Assembly (NCBI GenBank): GCA_005281725.1
Contig: SSBO01000012.1
Location: 23,655,492 to 23,698,077, forward strand
Direction: 5' to 3'
DNA length: 42,586 nt
Source of the DNA: Wuchereria bancrofti
Lineage: Eukaryota; Nematoda; Chromadorea; Rhabditida; Onchocercidae
A model generated the notes under the pieces. That model did not search any database, was not told the DNA's origin, and worked only from the letters and a program-made list of their open reading frames with translations. Position numbers and translations under genes: made by a program. Of this stretch, positions 22,731 through 32,470 are shown piece after piece; the stretch's first letter is position 1, and each line of letters opens with the position of its first letter.

Positions 22731-22738
22731 TATAAATA
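22731..22738 (+). promoter_or_regulatory. candidate TATA element of serpin A
   Basis: TATAAATA lies about 235 nt before the trans-splice site and is conserved at the same place in the other arm (39193-39200). In this arm about 42 extra bases sit immediately upstream of it. Confidence 0.35.
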
Positions 22739-22965
22739 TCCTTCAGCAATAGTGGCACTACATTGATACCGACATCGATCACGTTTGCTCGTACGTTAAG
22801 ATCCAGATTAAGTGGAAACCCATCTGAATTACCCCTTATCATCCCGAGAATAGTTTATTCACAAGTAGACTTTGACTAAAAAATCTAGTTCTAAGTGATT
22901 CGTCACAATGATATCCGCGGGATGCATTGGTGTTCCGATGATACTTTTGAAAGCGCTCATTGATA

Positions 22966-22971
22966 TTTCAG
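22966..22971 (+). promoter_or_regulatory. candidate trans-splice acceptor of serpin A
   Basis: TTTCAG, one base, then ATG. The arm-B copy keeps the same arrangement. A spliced leader would be joined one base before the start codon. Confidence 0.5.
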
Positions 22972-22972
22972 A

Positions 22973-24911
22973 ATGAAAAATCAAACAATCACCGCCATAT
23001 TTGTTCTACTTGCGAGCACTCAATTCGTCTTTATACTTGGACAAATGTATGCAAAAAGGAACTAATATTTTAGATTTAATCAAATAGCTTTAGATAACAC
23101 ACTATTATCAGTGTTTGACCATCATAGTGATAATTTTCTTTGGTATATCGCCGCCAAACTTAGGTTTTTTACCTTTCTTCATTGACGGACTTTTCAGTTC
23201 CTTAACGGATCGTGCGCAGTTAGACTTTGCGGTGAATTTACTGCAAAACGTTGCGGAAAGCGATAGATCATCCATTCTGTCGCCTTTTTCGGTTTCAACT
23301 TCACTTTTTATTGCTTACCTTGCAGCGGACGGCGAAACGAAGCAACAACTGCAGAATGCTCTTGGAAAAAGTAATTATAGCTTGTTTAAATGTTTAAATC
23401 CAAAAACTTTGCTTTCTTGTCCATCAACCACTGAGAATATTATTCTATTGCGTTTTACCTGTCGTCAAAGCCAAGAATGTTATCATTAGATGATATATTC
23501 CAAAAATGATAAAATGATTTCAGCTGCTAGCACATCACAATTCCGAATTCATTTTGCCAAACAATTGGCTTATCTCGCAAGGGCAGAAAGCAGAAATTAC
23601 ACGTTAAATGTTGCAAATCGTTTTTACGTACGAGAGGAATTCAGTACAAAAGAGAGTTTCCAAAGAGTGCTCAGTTTCTATTACAACGAGATATTGTATA
23701 AATTCAATTTCGAGCAAAGGAATGAACTTGTCCAGGTATGATCTATGATAAAAAGCAAAGGTAAAATGAAGAGAGGGAAGGGATCAAATCGTTACTGTTT
23801 AGTTGCGACTTTCTTTCATTAAATCTATCATCGCAATTAGTAAAATTTCTTTTCAGGAAATCAATGATTGGGTTTCGAATGAGACTAACAATAAAGTCAC
23901 AAAAATGATAACAGAGAATAGTATCACCGAAGATACCAGAATGTTACTTATGAATGCGATTCACTTCAAAGGCACTTGGTCAACGCAATTCATTGATTTG
24001 GTTACTAAACAAAAGCAATTTCACATTTCTGAAAATGAAGTGAAACTGGTAATTACGCATGCAATAATTAGATTATTTGTCTTAAAATGATTATTTGTCT
24101 TAAAATTTCTCGTCGTTCAGGTGCCAATGATGGCGAAATCGGACACAGTTCCGTATTACGAAGACGATGTTGTGAAAGTTATCAAACTGCCTTACACTGG
24201 TGATGAAGTAGAAATGGTTGTCATATTACCAAAAAGACGTTTCGGCTTATCCGATGTACTGAAAAATTTGTCAGGCGAAAAGCTACTTAAATATGTCAAT
24301 GAGGCAAAGAACCGAACTGTTTCCGTAAGTTACCTGTCCATTTCTAATTAATGGTGATGAAGTAGGGATGCACAAAATTGGGAAAGATGAAAAGAGAAGT
24401 TTGAGTGGACGATTCTGCTGCTATTTCTGTTTTTTTCGTACCGAATTCTTTCTAAATAAGTATGGAAGAGAGATTTTAGTGATATCACTTCAAAGTTATT
24501 TTTAATTCTAGATCAGAATGCCAAGATTCCAAGTGGAAGAAAAACGAAATCTGAACAATGCTCTGCAGGCAATTGGCATCACAGATGCTTTCAGCGGAAA
24601 AGCTGATTTCGGAGAACTTTTAAATAATTCAATTCCAATTTCCATTGGCAAAATTATTCACGCAGGCTTCATTGAGGTTTGTGTGAACTTTTTTAATGAA
24701 AATTTCTTTGATTCATAATTGGAAAGTTTTTAAAGATTTAATTAATTACTTGCAGGTAAATGAGAAAGGGACGGAATCGGCTGCTGCCACACTAATTGAA
24801 TTAGAGGATCGCATGGCCCCATTGAAAAATTTTAACGCTGATGAGCCATTCCTCTTTGCAATCGTTAAGGACTTAAAGACTGTTTTGTTCATAGGACAAT
24901 TTGTCAAGTAG
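22973..24911 (+). CDS. secreted serpin A (inhibitory type, predicted P1 Arg), seven exons
   Basis: Exons: 22973-23046, 23198-23370, 23524-23735, 23857-24048, 24121-24324, 24512-24676, 24756-24911; all introns are GT-AG and phases match, giving 391 residues, the usual serpin length. Residues 1-23 form a signal peptide (MKNQTITAIFVLLASTQFVF). Serpin landmarks appear in order: ILSPFSVS (51-58), NAIHFKGTW (186-194), the KLPYTGDEVEMVVILP strand in exon 5, IRMPRFQVEE at the start of exon 6, the hinge NEKGTESAAAT (342-352), and the C-terminal NADEPFLFAIV signature with VLFIGQFVK. Counting from G345 as P15, the scissile bond is R359-M360, predicting inhibition of trypsin-like serine proteases. N-glycosylation sequons include NYT, NET, NLS and NRT. 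Filarial serpins (for example Brugia malayi SPN-2) are known secreted proteins, with debated inhibitory activity. Confidence 0.93.
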
Positions 24912-26825
24912 TCAAATGATCCTTCTTTATTGCTATGTTATGTATATGATAAATTTTTAGGCATATTCAGTGTTATATTTAAGCCTAATATTCACATCGT
25001 CAATATTGGATGATTCCTTACACATACGTAAGCTAAGGCAAAGGGTACGTACGTTTGACAGAATCACAGCAGTTCGAAATTTTTTTCACGCCACATTTTA
25101 ACAGGCAGAAAATGTGCATAATTCATTGAGGATGCCGAAATAATGGAATTCAATTACTGCCAGCTTATTCACCTTCTTTTTTAAATAGCTTATTCTCAGA
25201 TGCTTCTTCCGGAACACCTATACTGTGACAACCTAACGTTGGCAAGATTCTAGACTACCTGACTTATCAAGACTTTCACTTATCAAGACAACTAACTGAT
25301 AATACTCGTTGAGTATCACTTTTTCACATAAGAAGTTTGTGGTTCCGCTTCTTGGTACACCTGGAAAGAGTCACTTGAATTCCTCTGAAATATACGAACT
25401 CAAATTCTTACGTAATCACAGTCCGCTGATAAAGATATCAAAATCAATCGATAATGCTATATCATAGCATTGATTACTTCTTGTCGGCAAAATCAAAAAA
25501 TGCACTCAGTTGTATGTGTCGGAAAATTGAAATACTATAGACAAATGTAAAACACTTCCCGTTTCACACCTAAAAAGGATAAATAAAAAATTAGAATCAT
25601 TTATCCAACACTCATCCAATTGTATGTAACTAAGCTTTTCTAGAAAAATCACTTACAACTTTATTCTTAATATCTTTCAGTCTGACAACTAACAATTCTA
25701 CGATTAAAAGGTTGTAAGCTCGTTTATAAAGGTTTGTAGTAAAGGTCAAAAAAAAAACTTTAGCCAATCAGTCGATCAAATTTTATTGTAAACAAAAGCT
25801 GCCACTCATGACCATGACCTTATTTCCATTTTTATTACAAAAGGGAATTACGACGAAAATATTTTCGGTTTCGGTTGCTGTACATTTACGCTTGTAATGC
25901 ATTCCCATTTGTTTTCTTTTTCTCAGAATTCTCAAAAATATTTGGAAAGAATAGACGATTTGAAGTTTGCATAGTAATTCAAATTTTTATCACACATTTC
26001 AAACAAATCTTCCACTTTTAACTTCCTTTGACACCTTCTCCTCTCCATCTTTTCGTTTAGCTTAAGAACTCTTATTCAAATCATTTCACATACGTACGCC
26101 TTTCATAACTGTTACTACTCGTAATACCAAAAATTTTGGACTGAAAGCTCAAAGAGTCTTTTTTTTTCTTTTCTATCTTCCCTTCAAATATCATTCAATT
26201 ACTTCCGTCTGCGCAAATTTATTGCGCGTGGGAACATTAGCGCTGTTTGTCTTTAGAAAATGAAATAATGTCACCAATCGATAAAGAATAAAAAGACATC
26301 GACTACATTATTTCGCTCCTTTTACCGTGTTTTCTCATTGCAAACTGTTCGTTACCTAAAAACTGCAATTTTTTGATGCGAGAAATTTCACCGTGTCAGG
26401 TGAAATAGGAAGTGTAATGAATAGGTCGAATAATAGGAATATCAGGAATTGTGATCTAATCGAGATTTTCCGGAAATAATACAATAGATTATTACTTCAG
26501 AATTGAAGCATTAATGAATATCATTCGTTATTTTTTGAGCGGTAATCTTTGCATACTTTGTTCAAATTAATCAATTCCGTTAGCTCAAGAAGTATATTTT
26601 AATTTTTAACGAACCTTTTTTTGCCTGTATTGTTATTTAAATATCATATAAATACATATTTTCGCATAATTATCCATCCTATCTCAAAGAGAAAATTGAT
26701 TTTTTTCTTAGTAATAAAAATCATAAATGCATGCAAAGTCTCTCAAAAATCTTTCTCAAAATTTTAGCAGTCGCAAAAGCACTGAGAATTACTATAGGTT
26801 AAAAGTTAAAATTCTCATTCATTAT
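24912..26825. other. conserved non-coding 3' flank of serpin A
   Basis: About 1.9 kb shared with the other arm at nearly the same identity as the gene. Open frames differ between arms (for example GCTTAAG here versus GCTCAAG in the other arm interrupts one), so no second gene is supported. No AATAAA lies close to the stop; GATAAA at about 24949 could serve. Confidence 0.55.
25453..25471. other. short perfect palindrome in the serpin flank
   Basis: AATGCTAT-ATC-ATAGCATT has an 8-bp stem and 3-bp spacer, with AATC/GATT extending it. It is retained in the other arm (36472-36490). It may be a hairpin or a symmetrical protein site; chance retention is possible. Confidence 0.4.
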
Positions 26826-27331
26826 TTGTTAAAACAATCACTTATCACTTATTATTTATTCCAGTACAGCGTAACTTATAGTAGTAATAGCGTGGAAATA
26901 TTGTTAAGTAACTCAATAATATCAATGTCGAAGAAATTCTTTATTTCAACTGACTATTTATTTTAAAAGACGAAGTTATGTTAAATCATTTCCTAAAATT
27001 TTGCTTTATCAAATTTTTTTTTCTTTTAAGACTATTTTATGAAGTGATATAGTTTAATATTTCTATTACTTATTCATTTTTCATCTTTGCGTTCTTCTCA
27101 AAAAAAAATATATAACTCAAAAAATCAATTACAAATCACTTATTTATAAATATGTCATTCTTTTCAGTTTATATTTCGTTTCTTCTACAACATCTATCCA
27201 AAGTTATATATATATGTTAATGAGGTTAACAGAAATGATTTGATGCACATAACATAGTAGATTTAATAAATTTATTATTTAATTATATATAAAAGTCCAA
27301 AAAAAAAAAAAAAATTCCAAGAAGATCAAAA
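26826..27331. other. unique spacer between arm A and the chemoreceptor
   Basis: AT-rich with poly-A/T tracts; I see nothing coding. It marks where the two arms stop matching. Confidence 0.5.
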
Positions 27332-27337
27332 TTTATT
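27332..27337 (-). terminator. poly(A) signal of the chemoreceptor
   Basis: On the minus strand AATAAA occurs 8 nt after the TAA stop at 27345-27347. Confidence 0.55.
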
Positions 27338-27344
27338 GCATCTG

Positions 27345-30300
27345 TTAAGAAGTGATGTTGCGGAAATTTTTGTACTCTAAACTATTGCACATTGCGCCAT
27401 TCCTAGAAATAGATGGATCATTCCATTGCTGTTGTAATTGATCGAAATAAGCTCGACGGATGAATTCATCTGGTGATATATTAATTGAATTTGATCTGCC
27501 AAATTTTGTGCAGCATTCGAGGCCAAGTACGTGAAAAAGTGAACTTCGAATTGTTTTGCTTGTGTGACATAAGATGATGGCAAGAATAATTGATGCAATG
27601 GGTAGAAAACAAGCCTAGAATAAAGTATGGTAGCCTGTTTCCTGGTTCCTAAGCCTAAGCCTAATAAGTGAAAGATTTGAAGAAATTACTTTAATAATTT
27701 TTGAGAGCACCTATAAATGATACCTGCAATTCAGCGCAAAAACAATACATGATTAACTGATCGGCAATAATCCAGTAATTATCTGTTTGCCGTGAAGGTA
27801 ACACAAGATGTAGCAATGCACCCGTAAGGATAAGTATTGTTATAATGGTAACAAATGGTACCAACAATTTTGACGTTGAAACATTCTCACGTAACTGATA
27901 ACGTACACTGACATTTTCATTTTGAGATTTTCGATGGAGCTAAAAAGCAATATTAAAAATTAAGCAGAATGTTTTTAATTGAAAGTTTATTTACTCCGTG
28001 CTAATTGAGTTATTTAAAAGGATTATCAGAAATATTGAAATATTTTAGTCTGATGAAATATGATCGACTTTATAAAAATTTGACCCCAACAAAAGGATGT
28101 GTTAGTCATAAAAATTCCTACCCTTGGTTGACCTATTATTATCATTATTATAATGTTTGATAAGCAGCTTAGTAACACTATCATGTTCCATTTCAAGAAG
28201 AAAAAAACATCTTTTAATAATCAATTAAAATAAACACTTCTAATTTGAAATTTTTTAGATGAAATTCAAAAATAGCTCACTAATTTTTTATTGTTATGCG
28301 TCCACAGTACAATAATAATAACAAATGAGCAAATTTGAATAGCAACAACACCGAGTTGAATATTTGCCATTACGTGTGGATTAAACAATTCATAAGCGCA
28401 ATAGGGAAAAATATGTTCTTCGTCGTGATTCTGATAGTAAATCAAAGGGAGAATCAGAAACCACTAAAAAAAAAGAAAAAAAAAGAAAAATTTGTAAATT
28501 AAAATTAGGAATGAAATAGTATCAAAATAACGGCTCATTCGTGCGTACGAAATTAAATTTTGTTTTTATTTTTCTGAAATGGACTACAATATAAACTAAC
28601 TATTTTCGCTATTTTAGTTTTCTTCCAGTGATTAAATTAGGCTATTGATAAAATAAATTATTAACAGTAACATCAATTATTTTTGAAGAAACAGATTAGA
28701 TCAATCTGTTTAAAAATTATAAATTTTCGTAAAAGGAAAAAAAAGCAATATACAAATAAAACTTTTCTATGGATAAATAAGAAATTAAAAAAGTAAGATG
28801 AAAGTTGAAAATTCGATTTTATTTTTTTGTAAAATGAAAATTTCATGGTGACAAAAAAAAAAAAAAAAAAGAGTGAAGGAAGAGTAACTTATCTGTGATA
28901 ATGCCATTGATATACTAATCCATCTGCGCGTCTTATGCTCATATGTCTGATAAAGAAGTGTTGCAATTACTCTTTCAATTGAGAGAAAAAATATTGATAC
29001 TACAATCATTATTAGACCAAGATAATATACATTTCGTAATGCTGCAAATATAATTAAATGTATTATTTGTTTGATTGTTTTCTCATTTAATACTTATTCA
29101 GTGATACTTGTTTATTTAATTATTAATCGTTTACTTAATTATTAATAAGCTAAACGTGTATTTCTTAAGAAAAACAGGTCAAACTATTTTGTTAGTTAAA
29201 TTTAAAATATTTTTTTTGTACAAATCGTCATTATCATGACTTGACAAATGAAGATGCTTGCTGCAAGAATGCTAATGACTGAAAAGGTCAATGCAGGATG
29301 AGCAAAATTGATTGTAAAAAGTAGCGGAAAGTTTGGTTTATCAGTGCTGGTGATGCACGATTCTTTTCATCTCGAGATTCATTCTTTTCTACGTTGTCTT
29401 TTCATCTCGAGATTCATTCTATTTGTGTTCTGAAAGATGAGTCATCAAAGATACAATCTTAGGAAGGCGATAATCTTTTATACTAAAGTTTTGATTCGAA
29501 ATGGCTTTAGTTGCTTCCTCAGTAGCATAGCCTAAATTGTGGTAACTCCTATCCATGACCTAAATGACGACGATGACGACAGTAGCATTAGTTCTGGCTA
29601 ATGAATGTTTAGAATTTATAAGGAAGCAGTGCTGATTGAAATATTCAAGAAGTCGCAGGTGATAGTGATAAATGACCAATGGTTCTAAGTCGCAGGTGAT
29701 AGCGATAAATGACCAGTGATTCTGAGTCACAGGTGATAACGGTAAATGACCAATGATTCATACACTTACGGTGATATAAGGATGAGTGGTCCTCTAAAAA
29801 TTGACTTCCTACAACTTCTGCAAAGCAAAGTGTTATGTGTTGCAGAACTGTTTCCGTGTGAACAATGAAGGTGGTATCGTCTACAAAAGCAGCTCTCGGA
29901 CAGAACGTGACCTTATGTGGACGTTCGATCATGTAAGGTTGAATAAGGCACCTGTCAGTACGATATGAAATGTGAATACTGTTTTCTTCATTGAGATCTG
30001 TCGTTGCTCTCTGAAGCACATACTCAAGAAAATTGTGAATGGATTGCTGTAAATCTCGAAATACGTCCATGTGGGCTTACTTTCTTGCGTGTCTGAGCCA
30101 ACTCCTCTTACGTAAGCGTACGTGGTTGTAGTAAAGTAGTTTGGTTCACTGTTTCAATCATTGATTATTGAGAAGGGCGTCGAAATATCTGACTTGGCCT
30201 TACTAATCCTTTGTATAACAAGGAATGGTCATTCTGGAAGGGTAGCCTAATCGTTCCAGAATCTATCACAAAATTTCTGAATTTCTGCTCACATTGTCAA

Positions 30301-32470
30301 TTTGGCGAAATCTTAGAGTCATTTCTTCTATTACCCAGCCAATCTTTTACACTTCTTGTCCAAGAACAAATATTACATCTATGGCATTACTCTTGGCTCT
30401 GAAATTTGGCTTTTCCCAAACATTCTGCGATGGCAGTATCAATCTGTTCCAAAGTATTCTTACAACCAATCTATAATCCGAACAGTCTAATCTGACTTTT
30501 CTTCTTGCTGTAAGAGGTGATGGTGATTGCATCACAGAGATCCATCCATCTATCTGGCGATAGTTCGCCTTTTCAATCGTGAAAATGTAATTTTGTATGA
30601 AGCATTTAGTCTTTCTGCTTGCATATTTCGAATGGGATTCGATCAAGTCCAGCCAGGTATTCTGTCACATTTGATCTTCTATGTGACCATCATAGTGTCT
30701 CCAACAGTAGCCAAAGCCATTTCCATCGGTTGTCCTATAATGTGATGACTTGTTGAGCTCTGTACTATACGGCTGGCACTGAAGGGAGTCTGAAAGTGTT
30801 CGGATCATTGATTCAAGATGGAAATTTTATTAGTGAAAAGCATTTCACGATATGTACGAAGTAGGAAACTTTGAATCTGATATATTCTGTATCCATATCA
30901 TTTCTTCTGGATGTGTCAAAGTTTCTGTTGGTGTTAAGACGATGCTTTTACCTGATAATATAGCTGAGCAAAATGCGTATCAACGATTAAATCAACCTTT
31001 AACACGAGGAATTTCCTCAGAGGATGCTATTTTTAATCTGTTATCAAAAGTATTTCAGGAAAAGAATTCATCGGATGATTTTTTAGCTTGAAATTTTTTG
31101 AAGAATGTTAAATTTGAGAGAGTTAATTTATAGACACCTTTGCCGGCAGGTATATCCATTTTCTTTTTGTTTTTGTTCGACCGAGTCGAGAAATGACCAC
31201 TAGCTGCGACTAGCTAACTGGATCGAGAGTGAAGAAGAATTTTTCTAAAATGCCTCTCCATGTAGAGCAAGCACCTGCTATCCTTGAGAAATGTGTCTGG
31301 TCATTTCAGGATATTATCAAACAGGACTGTCACCTTCTGGGTCACTCTCAAGTGACCAATAATCTTGGACAGCTTACATACAGGTTTAAGTGTGCAATTT
31401 CCAGTGCATTTTTTCACTTGCCGTTTCATTCTTTACCTGTCACTATAGGGCTTTACAAATGTGAATGTTGTTTCGAACCTGTGCAGTGGTTCTTTTTTTA
31501 GATGAAATACAGCATGCACGGAATTAACCTTACCTTTGCTTCTGAAGTTTAGCCAGAAATGTTCAATTTATAGATTTATTTAGAGTATTGACGAATGAAC
31601 TTTTAAGACTAAATGAACTTCATTTGCTCAGATTTTGGAGTCAAAATTATTCTTCTTCCAGGTAACCCAATAGCAAGTGAGTTCATCCTGCTTTGACATG
31701 ACTTTCAGTTGAAAATGACCTTTCATGACCTTTCAATGACCTTTCATGTGACCTTTCAGTTGAGACCTATCTAATATGAAAAGACTTTACCGGAGCTTCT
31801 TTTCATGAAGATTTATGCAAATAAATTTTTGTTAAAACAATAAACTGACCAATACAATCTGATTTAGTAAACGATAGCCATGCACAACGTTCTACGTCCA
31901 TCTTTGATATAATCGCTATAAGATAGTAAGATGAGTCGATAAGTGTTCCTGAATATAATACAAAATGGAAATATTTAATAAATGAAATTTGTTCATATGA
32001 AAAATTTTAGATTAAAATAAGAAAGTTTAATTTGTTATTGAATTGCAAAGAAAAGAATTTGTCCGTTTTATAATATATGTTTTTATCCTGTTTGTATGTA
32101 AAATTGCCAAAAAGTTGAAAATTACACGAATTTCTTTTTTTGAGAAATCAGTTTGTTTTGATTCGTTTTTTTTTTTATTTAAATTATTAATCAAAAATGG
32201 AAAAAAACAGATGAAAAAGATGTAAGAAAAATGACTTAATTTACCTATACAAGTAACAATAATAGCGCCCCAGAAGCACAGAAGTAATAATCGCATATTG
32301 AAATGAAGTGTCTTATTGAAAATTATAGCTAATAAAGTAAGCGAAGTTGTCAAAATAGCCAAAATGCTACTTAGAAGTTCAACAATAAATACATTATGCA
32401 TTCGTGTGTTCTTTACATAAATTAATTTTGTCATTTCACAAATTCCCGGCAACATTGATACATTAAACAT
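27345..32470 (-). CDS. seven-transmembrane chemoreceptor, Sra/Srab/Sre-like, six exons
   Basis: Minus-strand exons: 32470-32245, 31948-31850, 29041-28893, 28463-28281, 27939-27724, 27614-27345, giving 380 residues with matched phases. TM1 (IVELLSSILAILTTSLTLLA) is followed by NKTLHFNMRLLLLCFW and TM2; TM3 ends in SIERVIATLLYQTYEHKTRRW, an ER motif typical of nematode serpentine receptors; exon 4 carries TM4-TM5, exon 5 has VRYQLRENVSTSKLL before TM6, and exon 6 supplies TM7 and a cytoplasmic tail. It should sit in sensory-neuron cilia and bind small ligands; the ligand is unknown. Two oddities: the donor after exon 3 reads CAG-ATAAGT rather than GT, and intron 2 (2.8 kb) holds foreign-looking sequence. 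TTTCCAG 5 nt before the ATG may be the trans-splice site. The ATG choice (32470) follows TM1 spacing; the frame is open further upstream. Confidence 0.85.
28886..28892 (-). other. non-canonical splice donor of chemoreceptor intron 3
   Basis: Exon 3 ends ...GCATTATCACAG and the intron begins ATAAGTT, where GTAAGT would be standard. Exon 4 begins after a strong poly-T TTTTAG with TGG TTT CTG, which is in frame only if exon 3 ends at CAG and which completes TM4. The nearest GT sites (four bases later, or inside TGG ATT AGT) break the frame. Confidence 0.65.
29363..29420 (+). repeat. 23-bp direct repeat
   Basis: CTTTTCATCTCGAGATTCAT followed by TCT occurs at 29363-29385 and again, exactly, at 29398-29420. 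The core ATCTCGAGAT is palindromic. Confidence 0.85.
29650..29760 (+). repeat. three tandem copies of a 37-bp unit
   Basis: Units start at 29650, 29687 and 29724, each reading A/G-AGTC-CAGGTGATA-GGTAAATGACCA-TG-TTCT-like sequence with a few substitutions. On the minus strand the repeat falls inside an open frame and would encode a degenerate repeat, but I do not regard that frame as a gene. Confidence 0.85.
31716..31758 (+). repeat. four copies of TGACCTTTCA at a duplication breakpoint
   Basis: TGACCTTTCA recurs at about 10-13 bp spacing, ending ...TGTGACCTTTCAG. From the last copy onward the sequence is repeated almost exactly at 42250-42586. Confidence 0.8.
31747..32083 (+). repeat. 337-bp near-identical direct repeat, copy 1 (partner 42250-42586)
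   Basis: Spans the end of chemoreceptor intron 2, exon 2 and part of intron 1. By eye it differs from 42250-42586 at one base (TATGAAAAG versus TATGAGAAG). Confidence 0.95.

Larger units (their letters stand above)
22643..26825 (+). repeat. large inverted repeat, arm A (carries serpin A)
   Basis: This 4.2-kb segment matches 35120-39258 in reverse orientation across promoter, all serpin exons and introns, and about 1.9 kb of 3' flank, with a few percent differences and small indels. Similarity fades after GAGAATTACT...CATTCATTAT near 26825. The arms are separated by about 8.3 kb holding a chemoreceptor gene. Local G+C is higher than in the surrounding intergenic DNA. Confidence 0.95.
29250..31746. 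other. foreign-looking insert within chemoreceptor intron 2
   Basis: About 2.5 kb with visibly higher G+C than the other introns. It includes several 60-140 codon open frames on both strands (for example 29645-30070 minus and 30852-31091 plus), none of which I can match to a family. It contains a 37-bp minisatellite and a 23-bp direct repeat. It ends at a TGACCTTTCA repeat, the same point at which a near-identical copy of intron 2 at the window's right edge switches into a BEL/Pao fragment. A decayed mobile element is my best guess. Confidence 0.5.

Noticed and set aside
27377..27598. 73-codon minus-strand frame
   Set aside because: It is a wrong-frame shadow of chemoreceptor exon 6; the correct frame begins after the acceptor at 27615 with ACFLPIASIILAIILC and runs to TAA at 27345.
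29645..30070. 141-codon minus-strand frame in chemoreceptor intron 2
   Set aside because: Its C-terminal third is a 37-bp minisatellite and the rest matches no family I know; kept only as part of the foreign-looking insert.
32027..32244. Extension of the chemoreceptor reading frame past position 32245
   Set aside because: This is intron read-through; splicing at the GTAAAT donor joins in frame to exon 2 at 31948 and restores the receptor.
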